64,000 nt of DNA from Rhizobium rhizogenes (GCF_002005205.3 NZ_CP019701.2:558001-622000), one strand, 5' to 3'; positions 1 through 7,240 are shown, counted from the stretch's first letter. Program-made: numbers and translations. Notes: generated by a model from the letters alone, not told the origin.

Positions 1-59
1 TGACCGCCGAAGACCGCAATGCGATCGCCGCTTATCTGAAGGCGATCCCGTCTCGGTAG
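1..59 (+). CDS. C-terminal end of a probable c-type cytochrome (partial)
   Basis: Only the last 18 codons are present, read in the frame that starts at base 3 and stops with TAG at 57-59. The residues include AEDRNAIAAYLKAIP. This resembles the terminal helix of class I cytochromes c, where an acidic 'aed' turn precedes an 'iaaYLk' helix that packs on the haem. No haem motif lies inside the window, so this is an inference from one short helix. The gene ends about 215 bp before the promoter of the cobalamin riboswitch and is separated from it by a palindromic repeat, so it is probably a different transcript. Confidence 0.45.
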   Translation, partial: TAEDRNAIAAYLKAIPSR

Positions 60-73
60 AGAGTTTGAAGCTA

Positions 74-197
74 CCCTCCGTCATACCGGCCTTGAGCCGG
101 TATCCAGCCAGCCCAAGTCCTTGGGCTGAGAGAGCTTTTTCGTCCTACGGACGCAGGTCGGCTGGATTCCGGCTCAAGGCTGGAATGACGGGAGAGT
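74..197. repeat. Mosaic palindromic repeat, family A copy 1
   Basis: The element consists of two outer hairpins enclosing a variable core. The left hairpin is built on GTCATACCGGCCTTGAGCCG and the right one on ATTCCGGCTCAAGGCTGGAA. Between them are CCAGCC...GGCTGG arms and a short inner palindrome around CCAAGTCCTTGG. Related copies lie at 1925-2046, 7241-7360, 40599-40715 and 58555-58673. Its position between a stop codon and the next promoter suits a non-coding interspersed element that may end transcription or stabilise RNA. That role is inferred. Confidence 0.8.
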
Positions 198-272
198 GTT
201 TTTTCGTTCCAGTTTCTCACGCGAGGACGTTGACTGAGGTGCGTTGCCGGCAGTGCCAACATTTCGCCGCCA

Positions 273-301
273 TTGACTCCCGCACCCGCCCGGCGGATAA
301 C
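273..301 (+). promoter_or_regulatory. Likely sigma-70 promoter of the cbtBA operon
   Basis: A TTGACT box at 273-278 is followed after 17 bp by GATAAC at 296-301. Both are close to sigma-70 consensus. Transcription would start near 308, which is just before the first conserved base of the cobalamin riboswitch at 311. The fit with the riboswitch start is the main support. Confidence 0.5.
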
Positions 302-310
302 ATCTGCGTG

Positions 311-508
311 ATGGTTCCTTCCGGGCGTTCCGGAAGGTGAAAAGGGAACACGATAGGGAGCAATCCTCATTCGTGGCTGCCCCCGCAACTGTGAGCGGAG
401 AGCCTGAAACGAAATGCCACTGGCAAGCCATCTCGCCCCCATTCAAGGCGAGGGCGATACCGGGAAGGTGTTTCAGGTTTTGACCCGTAAGCCAGGAGAC
501 CTGCCATC
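311..508 (+). ncRNA. Cobalamin (adenosylcobalamin) riboswitch
   Basis: The aptamer shows the expected conserved blocks in order: a GGTTCC/GGAAGGTG stem followed by AAAAGGGAA, the B12 box core CCCCCGCAACTGTGAGCGG, a GCCACTGGC block, CCGGGAAGG, and the closing CCCGTAAGCCAGGAGACCTG. It lies about 175 bp before cbtB. Cobalamin binding normally switches such leaders off. That fits a downstream cobalt importer, which would be made only when vitamin B12 is scarce. The stretch from 509 to 683 would hold the expression platform, but I could not assign a clear terminator or anti-SD hairpin in it. Confidence 0.95.
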
Positions 509-683
509 ACGGAAATGTCCATGCCGGCGGGGTGTCCGGAAGAGCGGAATGTCAGGGTCGTCGGTTCGATACCCCTGTGTCAGTCTCGTATCCCCGTGGT
601 GAAGTGTATCATATGCGGCTGCGCGGCTTTTTGCCGTTCGGCCGCGTCTTATGGCGCGGGGTCGCGCCGGGAGAGGGGTCACC

Positions 684-866
684 ATGTCCATCCAGCAGAA
701 TACGGCCAATGCTGCCGTTTCAGCAAAAACGGGCAGCTTCGCGCAATCGCTGACGGCGATCGTGCTGGGCCTGTTCGTAGTCGGTTTTGTCGGCTTTTCC
801 CATGTGGAAGCCGTTCACAATGCCGCGCATGACACGCGTCATGCCAATGCCTTCCCCTGCCATTGA
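684..866 (+). CDS. cbtB: CbtB, small subunit of B12-regulated cobalt transporter
   Basis: A 60-residue protein with one membrane helix (about residues 22-40) followed by a histidine-rich tail containing HVEAVHNAAHD and a terminal PCH. This is the hallmark of the CbtB family, whose histidines are thought to bind cobalt at the membrane face. The ATG at 684 is preferred over upstream in-frame codons because GAGAGGGG stands 6-10 bases before it and the product then begins MSIQQN, as in relatives. It lies behind the cobalamin riboswitch and 11 bp before cbtA, so the two are surely co-transcribed. Cobalt transport is known for the family from its regulon context rather than from direct assays on this protein. 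Confidence 0.9.
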   Translation: MSIQQNTANAAVSAKTGSFAQSLTAIVLGLFVVGFVGFSHVEAVHNAAHDTRHANAFPCH

Positions 867-877
867 GGGGAAACGGC

Positions 878-1591
878 ATGTCATTTTTTCGCAATATCGT
901 TTTTACCGCCGTTCTGGTCGGTATCGTTGGCGGTTTGGCCGTCTCGGCCATGCAGGCTTTCGGCACCACGCCGCTCATCCTTCAGGCGGAAACCTTTGAA
1001 AGCGCCGGCGGCGAAGCGGCTCACAGCCATGATGCGGCAGCACCCGGCGCTGCGGTTCCCGCCCATGAGCATAATGACGAGGCCTGGGCTCCGGCCGATG
1101 GCTTCGAGCGCACCGCCTATACCGTTGCCGCCAATGTGCTGACGGCCATCGGTTACGCGCTTGTTCTGACCGGTCTCATCTCGCTGCGTGGCACCGATGC
1201 CGGCTGGCGCGAAGGTCTTTTGTGGGGCGTTGCCGGTTTTGCCGCCGTCATGCTCGCGCCGATGATCGGCCTGCCGCCGGAATTGCCGGGAAGCCCGGCC
1301 GCAGCACTTGAGGCACGGCAGATCTGGTGGCTCTCGACGGTTGCCGCAACCGCGGGCGGCATTGCGCTGATCGCGTTTCGCCGCGAGCCCTGGGCCATCG
1401 TTCTGGCTCTCGTGCTGATCGTCGCGCCGCATGTGGTGGGCGCACCGCTGCCGCCGGAAGGCGAACATGCGCTGGCGCCGCTGCCGCTGGAACGGCAGTT
1501 CATCGTTGCCGCCACCATCACCAGCTTCGTTTTCTGGGCGCTGCTTGGTACATTGAGCGCGTTTTTCCTGAAACGCTTCCAGTCGGCTTGA
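878..1591 (+). CDS. cbtA: CbtA, membrane subunit of B12-regulated cobalt transporter
   Basis: A 237-residue integral membrane protein with about five hydrophobic segments. A hydrophilic histidine-rich loop follows the first helix (motifs HSHDAA and PAHEHNDEAW, roughly residues 48-72) and may be a metal-capture site. Family CbtA, predicted cobalt importer feeding cobalamin synthesis. The ATG at 878 is chosen because GAGGGGAAACGGC precedes it; an in-frame TTG at 863 overlaps the cbtB stop and lacks a better ribosome site. The gene forms one unit with cbtB and with the next gene only 4 bp downstream. Confidence 0.9.
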   Translation: MSFFRNIVFTAVLVGIVGGLAVSAMQAFGTTPLILQAETFESAGGEAAHSHDAAAPGAAVPAHEHNDEAWAPADGFERTAYTVAANVLTAIGYALVLTGLISLRGTDAGWREGLLWGVAGFAAVMLAPMIGLPPELPGSPAAALEARQIWWLSTVAATAGGIALIAFRREPWAIVLALVLIVAPHVVGAPLPPEGEHALAPLPLERQFIVAATITSFVFWALLGTLSAFFLKRFQSA

Positions 1592-1595
1592 AACC

Positions 1596-1910
1596 ATGCA
1601 GGACGCAGCGGAGTGGAGTGACGAACTCGATGCGCTGCGTTTTGCCGTTCCCGGTCACGGCGCGTTCTGCGCCGTGCACCGCCTTGCCTTCAAGGCCGCT
1701 CTGGGCAAAAGTCCCGATCGTGATGCGGCGCTTGCCTATTTTTACGACCACGAAGCTGCCTTTGCCGCTGCGGCACTCGCCAAGATAAGACGCTCAAACT
1801 TGCCCGCCGGCCGCAGCCTGCATTTGAACAGCCGCGATATCCGCCGCGCGATTGCCGGCGAGGGACCGGAGTTTGCGGCGCGTGTGTGCCGGGTGCTTGA
1901 TCGGCACTGA
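1596..1910 (+). CDS. Uncharacterised protein in the cobalamin-regulated operon
   Basis: A 104-residue soluble protein that starts 4 bp after the cbtA stop and so almost certainly shares its riboswitch-controlled transcript. It has no signal peptide or membrane helix. Visible conserved-looking features are an N-terminal acidic segment, the stretch HGAFCAVHRLAF with two histidines and a cysteine, and a C-terminal LNSRDIRRAI helix. I do not recognise the family. Its position suggests a part in cobalt handling or cobalamin metabolism, but no catalytic motif supports a definite role. A palindromic repeat follows directly, so the operon probably ends here. Confidence 0.7.
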   Translation: MQDAAEWSDELDALRFAVPGHGAFCAVHRLAFKAALGKSPDRDAALAYFYDHEAAFAAAALAKIRRSNLPAGRSLHLNSRDIRRAIAGEGPEFAARVCRVLDRH

Positions 1911-1924
1911 CTGGCCTGATGGTC

Positions 1925-2046
1925 TCCCTTCCGTCATACCGGCCTTGAGCCGGTATCCAGCCAGCCCAGGTCCCTGGGCTGAAAAGACTCTTCTCGCCGC
2001 GCAGACGCGCGTCGGCTGGATTCCGGCTCAAGGCCGGAATGACGGG
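1925..2046. repeat. Mosaic palindromic repeat, family A copy 2
   Basis: It has the same outer arms as copy 1 (GTCATACCGGCCTTGAGCCG on the left, GGCTCAAGGCCGGAATGAC on the right). The core holds a CCAGGTCCCTGG palindrome and a GCAGACGCGCGTC palindrome. It sits between the end of the cobalamin operon and the convergent DJ-1 gene. Confidence 0.8.
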
Positions 2047-2084
2047 GAAGTGGAGAGATTGTACGGCATCAAGATGGCTACGCC

Positions 2085-2651
2085 TTACCGGTGCTCCGCC
2101 GCGAAAATTCCAAGTTCCGCCTCGGCTTCCGGACCAAAGAGGCCGAGGTTTTTCAGAATTTCCACCGCAAAGCTGACCGGTGCGCTGCCGGCGGCCGTGA
2201 TGATGCCGCCATCGCTGACCGCCTTCGGCTGGTCGCGATAAAGGCCGTCGCCACGATAGGCCGGATAGGCCTTGTGCGAGGCGAGCGAATTGCCGGTATG
2301 GGCGACATGGTTCAGGATACCCGTGCCCGCCAGCGCGCTTGCCGCCGCACAGATACCGGCAACCAGCCGGTCCTTTTCGCGAAAGCGCTGCACCAGCCCG
2401 CCAAGATCGGCGGCCGTGCCCTTTTCCCAGCTGAGGCCGCCGGGAATGACGAGCGCATCGATGTTATCAGGATCAAGCGCGTCATATGAGGTTTCGGGTG
2501 TTACATTCAGCCCGCCCATCGACGTTACCGGCCGCCCGTCCGGGGTGGCATGAACGATCTCGACGCCGAGATAGCTGCGTGCCGCCGCCGCAAGCAGCGC
2601 CGGTTCCCAGTCCGCAAAATCCTGCGCCAGCGCAATGGCGATCCGTGTCAT
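2085..2651 (-). CDS. DJ-1/PfpI (ThiJ) family protein
   Basis: A 188-residue class I glutamine-amidotransferase-like protein of the DJ-1/PfpI superfamily. The nucleophile elbow reads AGICAAASALA (Cys near residue 100), and the preceding ALVIPGGLSWEKG loop carries the usual PGG turn. The first strand MTRIAIALAQDFADWEP lines up with the family start, and the tryptophan after 'FAD' is typical of the YdeA/type-1 amidotransferase-like branch. Family members include deglycases, chaperones and proteases, so the exact activity cannot be assigned. The ATG has GGAGACGG just upstream. The gene lies 21 bp behind the GNAT gene on the same strand and is probably co-transcribed with it. Confidence 0.85.
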   Translation of the reverse strand: MTRIAIALAQDFADWEPALLAAAARSYLGVEIVHATPDGRPVTSMGGLNVTPETSYDALDPDNIDALVIPGGLSWEKGTAADLGGLVQRFREKDRLVAGICAAASALAGTGILNHVAHTGNSLASHKAYPAYRGDGLYRDQPKAVSDGGIITAAGSAPVSFAVEILKNLGLFGPEAEAELGIFAAEHR

Positions 2652-2672
2652 GGCCGTCTCCGTCGGTTTTGA

Positions 2673-3161
2673 TCAGGCGATGGACTGCATGTAGCGCATG
2701 CCGGTAACCGGGCGCGGCGCGAAATCCATGTTTTCGTAGAAACGATGTGCCGCCACATTGCCGGTGGTGGCGCTGACGGAAAGATAGTCGCAACCCAGCC
2801 GCTTGGCGATATCGCGGGCGCGGGAAACCAGATGCTGGCCGGTGCCGTGGCCGCGATGGCCGTCACGCACGAAGAGATGGTGCAGCTCAAGCCCGCGCCG
2901 GCCTTCCTGTGCCCTGTAGAGCGGCAGAAGCAATGCGTAGCCGATCAGCGCGCCATCGGCTTCGGCGACAAGACCATGCACCCAGGGCAGGGGGCCGAAC
3001 AGGTCACGCTCAAGCTTGGCCGGCGTGATCGCCGCCGCATCGCCATGGTAGGAGGCAAGCAGCGTGATCATCTCGTTAAGCTCGGGCAAATCCGTCTTGC
3101 GGGCGCCGCGAATGATGACGACGGGCGGTCTTTCCAGTGTAAGGGAGCTATCTTCGGTCAT
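2673..3161 (-). CDS. GNAT family N-acetyltransferase
   Basis: A 162-residue single-domain acetyltransferase. The acetyl-CoA binding core is visible as LHHLFVRDGHRGHGTGQHLV, a version of the V-x-x-x-x-R/Q-G-x-G/A loop. It is followed by the helix ARDIAKRLGCD and the NVAAHRFYENMDF motif, which is typical of the C-terminal half of the fold. The substrate is unknown. The resemblance to diamine or amino-acid acetyltransferases (a long first half with DLPELNEMI) is only general. The start codon has AAGGA 7-8 bases upstream. It leads a two-gene unit with the DJ-1 protein. Confidence 0.85.
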   Translation of the reverse strand: MTEDSSLTLERPPVVIIRGARKTDLPELNEMITLLASYHGDAAAITPAKLERDLFGPLPWVHGLVAEADGALIGYALLLPLYRAQEGRRGLELHHLFVRDGHRGHGTGQHLVSRARDIAKRLGCDYLSVSATTGNVAAHRFYENMDFAPRPVTGMRYMQSIA

Positions 3162-3356
3162 TTTTTCGGTCCTTTGGTCTTATCTGTGCCGTCAGGACGT
3201 TTGAAAACAACAAAGCCGCCTGACGGCGGCTTGTTGACAATATGATCTGTCGAGCCGCCCTTAAAGGTAGGCCCAAAAGTACGAGCAGGAGATGGGTGCG
3301 CGTTCGTTGATCATGTCGAATGCAATGCGCCCGAATCCTTAATCTGTCAAGCGGCT

Positions 3357-4304
3357 TCAATTTGCAAATCGTGCGATTGCTGAAACAATCGCATCTTCCA
3401 TCCCGGTATCACCGGTGGAATGCCCGGCTCCACCTATGGCAATCAACTCGCTTCCCGGCCATGCGGCGGCAAGGTCATGGGCGGTGACGGGCGGTCCCTG
3501 CAGGTCGCGCATGCCCTGGATGAGCACGCCGGGAATGCCGGCAAGAAGGCCGGCATTGCGCAGAAGCACGCCGTCTTCCAGCCAGGCCGCATGGTGGAAA
3601 TAATGGGCGCAGAGACGGGCGCGGGTCAGGATATAATCGCTGTCGCGCCATTTTTCCGGAAAGGCCGAGCTGGCCTCCGCACTGATCGAGCCCGCCTCCC
3701 ACAAATGCCATTCAAGCGCCGCCATCCGGCGGACGGCCGGGTCAGGATCGTTCAAAAGCTGAAGATACGCGCCGACGGGATCTTCCTTCGGCAGATGATC
3801 CGGGATAGCCGCGATGAAACGCCGCCACTGTTGCGGCAGAAACATTGCCAGCCCCTTGTAAAGCCAGTCGATCTCCTTTTGCCGGGTGGTGGTGACGCCG
3901 GCCAGCACCATAGCCCGCACCCGCTCCGGGTGGCGCTGGGCATAGGCCAGCGCGAGCGTGGCGCCCCAGGAGCTGCCGTAAACCAGCCAGTCATCCACCG
4001 AAAGTGCGCAGCGGATGGCCTCCATGTCGTCGATCAGGTGATGTGTGGTGTTATGCGCCAGGCTCTCGCTAGCATTCGGTGTGCTTTTGCCGCAGCCACG
4101 CTGGTCGAACTGGATGATGCGGTAGCGGGCGGGATCGAAATAGCGTCTGGCCGTCGCCGAAAGCCCCGAACCGGGGCCGCCATGCAGCAGGATCGCCGGC
4201 CGCCCCGCCGGATTGCCGGTAATCGTCACATGCAGCCGGTGACCTTCGGAAATCTCGAGGAAAACAGTCTCGAACGGGGTGATTTCGGGAAATATTTCGG
4301 CCAT
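3357..4304 (-). CDS. pip: Proline iminopeptidase (alpha/beta hydrolase, S33 family)
   Basis: A 315-residue cytoplasmic alpha/beta hydrolase that removes N-terminal proline from peptides. The oxyanion motif HGGPGSG (about residue 48), the family motif FDQRGCGKSTP and the nucleophile elbow GSSWGATLALAYAQ are all present, with a late GGAGHS supplying the catalytic histidine. Length and motif order match bacterial proline iminopeptidases. The ATG at 4304 is used rather than an in-frame TTG at 4322 because GAAGAAGGG stands just before it. The gene faces away from nothing obvious; a MerR regulator reads toward it from upstream on the same strand. Confidence 0.9.
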   Translation of the reverse strand: MAEIFPEITPFETVFLEISEGHRLHVTITGNPAGRPAILLHGGPGSGLSATARRYFDPARYRIIQFDQRGCGKSTPNASESLAHNTTHHLIDDMEAIRCALSVDDWLVYGSSWGATLALAYAQRHPERVRAMVLAGVTTTRQKEIDWLYKGLAMFLPQQWRRFIAAIPDHLPKEDPVGAYLQLLNDPDPAVRRMAALEWHLWEAGSISAEASSAFPEKWRDSDYILTRARLCAHYFHHAAWLEDGVLLRNAGLLAGIPGVLIQGMRDLQGPPVTAHDLAAAWPGSELIAIGGAGHSTGDTGMEDAIVSAIARFAN

Positions 4305-4385
4305 CCGGCATCCCTTCTTCAAGCAGGAGAGAGCGCATACAGGGCGCGGATGACAGTGGAATGTCAGCCCTGTTCCGGGTTGGCC

Positions 4386-4799
4386 CTAGTGTTCGCCGCC
4401 GCACATGCCATGGTCGGAAAGCGCGCGGATGACGTAACAATCCTCGATGGAATGGCCATCGCAATGGGCGACGATGCGTTCCAGCTCGTGCTCCAGTTTC
4501 CTGAGCTTGGCGATTTTTTCGCGCACATCGGCCAGGTGTTCGGCGGCGATGCGATCCGCTCCCTCGCACGGCATCTGCCGGTGCTGGCTAAGCGCGATCA
4601 GCTCACGGATGGCCTCGATATTCAGCCCGAGATCGCGCGCGTGGCGGATGAAGGCCAGCCTTTCGAGGTCGGACTTTTCATAACGGCGCTGGTTGCCATC
4701 GGAACGATCGGCTTCGCGGATGAGGCCCATCTGCTCGTAATAACGGATCGTCGGCACCTTCACGCCGGTGCGTTTCGACAGTTCACCGATGGACAGCAT
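4386..4799 (-). CDS. MerR family metal-type transcriptional regulator
   Basis: A 137-residue regulator. The N-terminal winged helix-turn-helix reads MLSIGELSKRTGVKVPTIRY, then YEQMGLI and NQRRYEKSDLERL, as in all MerR proteins. A long dimerisation helix follows. The C-terminal part contains PCEGAD after the DNA-binding half, then HCDGHSIEDCYV and a final MCGGEH, so several cysteines are placed where zinc, cadmium or lead-type MerR sensors bind metal. The effector is unknown. The ATG at 4799 has GGAG seven bases upstream; longer versions begin at 4811 or beyond. A CTCTAG-TCT-CTAGAG dyad at 4863-4877 lies just upstream and may be its operator. Confidence 0.85.
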   Translation of the reverse strand: MLSIGELSKRTGVKVPTIRYYEQMGLIREADRSDGNQRRYEKSDLERLAFIRHARDLGLNIEAIRELIALSQHRQMPCEGADRIAAEHLADVREKIAKLRKLEHELERIVAHCDGHSIEDCYVIRALSDHGMCGGEH

Positions 4800-4862
4800 G
4801 GCTTTCTCCATATCCCGCACGCGGCAGAGGGGCGGGATGGTCCCGCCGCTCATCATCCGATG

Positions 4863-4877
4863 CTCTAGTCTCTAGAG
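4863..4877. promoter_or_regulatory. Short dyad upstream of the MerR gene, possible operator
   Basis: Six-base arms CTCTAG and CTAGAG are separated by TCT. The dyad is 64 bp before the MerR start codon and 33 bp after the stop of the next gene upstream, which is where an autoregulatory site would be expected. I could not place convincing -35 and -10 boxes with the 19-bp spacer usual for MerR targets, so this is tentative. Confidence 0.3.
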
Positions 4878-4909
4878 ATATGGTGTTTTCGCCCGCTGTT
4901 CAATGGGCC

Positions 4910-5260
4910 TCAGGCGGCGTCTTCCACACCCAGAGCCTCAGCCAGCGCCTTGAGAACCTCATTCTCGATGGTGGATGTGGCTTCAGGCCGAGCGGAGGCA
5001 GTCATTTCAAGGGCGGGCTTGGTGGAGGTGGCGCCGCTATCGAGATTCCACAGCGCGGCGGCAAGACCGGCGGAAATGCTGGCGGCGGCCGGCGCAACGG
5101 CCGGTGCGACGCTCTCGGCGCTGGAAATGGCGCGGTGCGCCGCCCGGGTCAGCTCCAGCAGGGTCTCTGTGGTGGAGTGGATTTCCCTGCTCTTTGCCGG
5201 TTCGAGGCCACGGACCGGAGTGCCGTAATAGCTGCCGGTGGTTGCTGCAATAGTCGTCAT
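4910..5260 (-). CDS. Small alanine/threonine-rich hypothetical protein
   Basis: A 116-residue protein of low complexity, rich in Ala, Ser, Thr and Glu. It has the segment HSTTETLLELTRAAHRAISS, then a hydrophobic alanine-rich stretch (roughly residues 46-68) too weak to be called a membrane helix, and a C-terminal helix ENEVLKALAEALGVE. No family was recognised. The ATG at 5260 is chosen because CTCAGGGGGA lies just upstream; the reading frame extends further but without a ribosome site. It lies divergent to dmeR and upstream of the MerR gene. Confidence 0.6.
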   Translation of the reverse strand: MTTIAATTGSYYGTPVRGLEPAKSREIHSTTETLLELTRAAHRAISSAESVAPAVAPAAASISAGLAAALWNLDSGATSTKPALEMTASARPEATSTIENEVLKALAEALGVEDAA

Positions 5261-5349
5261 GACTGAGTCCCCCTGAGTTCTGATGGGTAGTTTTAGGAAC
5301 CGAAACATTCGCGAAGATTGCGTCTTGCGGGGCTTGAAGGCAAAATCGT

Positions 5350-5382
5350 CCTCATATAGTATACCCCCTATACTATATGAGG
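5350..5382 (+). promoter_or_regulatory. DmeR (RcnR/CsoR-type) operator over the dmeRF promoter
   Basis: Two perfect 14-base inverted arms (5350-5363 and 5369-5382, core ATATAGTATA / TATACTATAT) flank a central CCCCC. A G/C tract between AT-rich inverted repeats is the known operator pattern of RcnR/CsoR-family repressors. A TTGAAG box at 5334-5339 and TAGTAT at 5357-5362 (17-bp spacer) place the -10 element inside the left arm, so bound repressor would block polymerase. The right arm also contains the GAGG ribosome site of dmeR, five bases before its ATG. Confidence 0.85.
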
Positions 5383-5387
5383 TACTC

Positions 5388-5660
5388 ATGTCCCATACGA
5401 TCCGCAACAAGGAAAAGCTGCTCGCCCGCATCCGCCGCCTGAAAGGGCAGATGGAGGCGGTGGAGCGTGCGCTTGATGATGCCAAGCCCTGCGGCGAGGT
5501 GCTGCAATTGCTGGCTTCGGTGCGCGGCGCGCTTTCCGGCCTGACGGGGGAGGTGATGCAGGAGCATCTGCACGAACATGTGGTGCATGCCGAAAATGAA
5601 GACGAGCGGGCGCGGGCGGCGGAAGAGCTGGCCCAGGTGCTGAAAACCTACATCCGCTAG
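5388..5660 (+). CDS. dmeR: DmeR, RcnR/CsoR-family nickel/cobalt-responsive repressor
   Basis: A 90-residue all-helical metal sensor. The N-terminus MSHTIRNKEKLLARIRRLKG carries the His-2/His-rich start and the arginine-rich DNA-contact helix of the family. The cysteine in DAKPCGEVLQ sits where RcnR and CsoR place a metal ligand, and HLHEHVVH follows as a further histidine cluster. Known relatives in Rhizobium and Agrobacterium repress dmeF and release DNA on binding nickel or cobalt. The ATG at 5388 sits right behind a dyad operator. The gene leads an operon with dmeF 85 bp downstream. Confidence 0.88.
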   Translation: MSHTIRNKEKLLARIRRLKGQMEAVERALDDAKPCGEVLQLLASVRGALSGLTGEVMQEHLHEHVVHAENEDERARAAEELAQVLKTYIR

Positions 5661-5745
5661 CACGCCCCCCCAAAAAAAGTGTCCGCGACTTTGGGAAAGG
5701 CCATGCCTGGAACGACTAGCTTGAAGATCGAACAGGATTAGCGAC

Positions 5746-6729
5746 ATGACGACGACATCCGAATTCCCCGCCGCGACCGGCCACGACCATGTTTTTCTCG
5801 GCCAGAACCATGAGCGCAATGAAAAGCGCGTGTGGATGGTGATTGCGCTGACCACCGTGATGATGGTGGCCGAGATTGTCGCCGGCCACTGGTTCGGCTC
5901 CATGGCATTGACGGCTGACGGATGGCACATGTCCACCCATGCGGGCGCGATGCTGATTTCGGCGCTGGCCTATCTTTATGCCCGGCGTGAGGCGCGCAAC
6001 CCGCGCTTCACCTTCGGCACCGGCAAGTTCGGCGATCTCGCGGGTTTTGCCAGCGCCGTCGTGCTGGCGGTGGTGGCGCTGCTGATCGCCGTCGAAAGCG
6101 CCATGCGCCTCGTCAGCCCGGTCGAGATCGACTTCAACCAGGCGATCCTCGTCGCCGTCATCGGTCTTGCCGTCAATCTCGTCAGCGCCCTGCTTTTGAA
6201 GGATGACCATCATCATGACCATGGGCATGGACACGGCTCGCATGCCCATCACGATCACGGCAGCCACGCGCATCATGGCGACCATGGCGCGGCAAAGGGC
6301 GGCAGGGACAATAATCTGCGCGCCGCCTATCTGCATGTGCTGGCGGATGCGTTGACCTCGGTTCTCGCCATCGTCGCGCTGTTGCTCGGCAAATGGAACG
6401 GCTGGTCCTTTCTCGACCCGCTGATGGGCATTGTCGGAGGTCTGGTCATCGCCCGCTGGTCATGGGGGCTGGTGCGCTCCACGGCGGCAACCCTGCTCGA
6501 TGCCGTGCCGCAGACGGAAGATCTGCCGCAGGAAATCCGTGAAAGCGTCGAGACGGAAGAAGATCGCATCACCGACCTGCATGTCTGGCAGGTGGGGCCG
6601 GGCCATCACGCCGCCATCGTGGCGATCCACTCGCAGGCGCCGAAGGCACCTGATTTCTACAAGCGGAAACTTGCGGCCATACATGAACTGTCGCATGTGA
6701 CGGTGGAGGTCAGCCCGGCAAGGGCCTGA
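5746..6729 (+). CDS. dmeF: DmeF, cation diffusion facilitator exporting cobalt/nickel
   Basis: A 327-residue inner-membrane cation/proton antiporter of the CDF family. Six membrane helices are visible. The metal site motifs are TADGWHMSTHAGA in helix 2 and LHVLADALTSV in helix 5, the D/H-type pairs of CDF proteins. Between helices 4 and 5 is a long histidine loop (about residues 148-186) full of HDH, HGH and HAHH units, which is characteristic of DmeF. A cytosolic C-terminal domain ends with ELSHVTVEVSPA. Known DmeF proteins give tolerance to cobalt and nickel. Control comes through DmeR and the upstream dyad. The gene ends beside a hairpin shared with the convergent neighbour. Confidence 0.92.
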   Translation: MTTTSEFPAATGHDHVFLGQNHERNEKRVWMVIALTTVMMVAEIVAGHWFGSMALTADGWHMSTHAGAMLISALAYLYARREARNPRFTFGTGKFGDLAGFASAVVLAVVALLIAVESAMRLVSPVEIDFNQAILVAVIGLAVNLVSALLLKDDHHHDHGHGHGSHAHHDHGSHAHHGDHGAAKGGRDNNLRAAYLHVLADALTSVLAIVALLLGKWNGWSFLDPLMGIVGGLVIARWSWGLVRSTAATLLDAVPQTEDLPQEIRESVETEEDRITDLHVWQVGPGHHAAIVAIHSQAPKAPDFYKRKLAAIHELSHVTVEVSPARA

Positions 6730-6737
6730 GAAGAATC

Positions 6738-6760
6738 GCCTATTCGTATTCGGAATAGGC
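6738..6760. terminator. Hairpin between convergent dmeF and a small gene
   Basis: Eight-base arms GCCTATTC and GAATAGGC enclose a seven-base loop. The hairpin starts 9 bp after the dmeF stop and also covers the last codons and the stop of the convergent small gene. There is no strong T run on either side, so its action as a two-way terminator is an inference from position. Confidence 0.4.
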
Positions 6761-7027
6761 GCTGCGCACCCACTCGGCCTGTGCTTCCGCCTTGTCCTCG
6801 GCGGAAGCCACTGCGGGCGTATCCTGATAGGCGGGCGCGCTGCCATTGCCCACGGCCCACAATACGTTGGCCAGCGAATGCGAAAGAATGGTGCTGGAAA
6901 CGGTGGGATTGCCGGGGCCGCGTTTGACGGCCTGCTCCTCCGGCGCGCTTTGCGTGCTGCCGGCTTTTTCGATCTCGCGGATACGTCCCTGATAATTGTA
7001 TCCGCCGATATTGCTTTCGATCTGCAT
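6740..7027 (-). CDS. Small hypothetical protein with a CtrA-type box upstream
   Basis: A 95-residue soluble protein with no recognised domain. It starts MQIESNIGGYNYQGRIREIE, has a glycine/proline-rich middle (RGPGNPTVSSTILSHSLANV) and an acidic end (SAEDKAEAQAEWVRSAYSEYE). Codon use matches the neighbouring genes, which supports it as real. Upstream of the ATG (24-39 bp) lies an exact TTAA-N7-TTAAC motif (7051-7066), so it may belong to the cell-cycle regulon controlled by CtrA. The gene is convergent with dmeF and shares a terminator-like hairpin with it. Confidence 0.65.
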   Translation of the reverse strand: MQIESNIGGYNYQGRIREIEKAGSTQSAPEEQAVKRGPGNPTVSSTILSHSLANVLWAVGNGSAPAYQDTPAVASAEDKAEAQAEWVRSAYSEYE

Positions 7028-7050
7028 GTCGGTGATTCCGCGTTCAAAAG

Positions 7051-7066
7051 TTAACGAAGGGTTAAC
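7051..7066. promoter_or_regulatory. CtrA-type binding site
   Basis: The bases read TTAACGAAGGGTTAAC, an exact match to the alphaproteobacterial CtrA consensus TTAA-N7-TTAAC. The site is 24 bp before the start codon of the small gene at 6740-7027, overlapping where its promoter must lie. Confidence 0.6.
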
Positions 7067-7240
7067 GGCGGCGACTTGTCTGAAACTTGCGCTTGCTGCG
7101 TTGCAGCGACTGTCGAGGGTTGACAGCCGGCGAAGTAGTGCTTCGTTTTTGCATAGTGAAGACGGGGCAGGAGGTGATTGCCAGCTTTGTCCCTCGCGGC
7201 ATTGCAGTCCGGTTTAAATTTCTGGCGCCGTGAATACCTC

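Noticed and set aside
560..600. tRNA T-loop-like GGTTCGATACC in the cbtB leader
   Set aside because: No acceptor or anticodon stem can be formed around it, and the region belongs to the riboswitch leader.
3420..4868. Long plus-strand open frame opposite the proline iminopeptidase and MerR genes
   Set aside because: It is a codon-phase shadow of the two well-supported minus-strand genes and has no domain or ribosome site.
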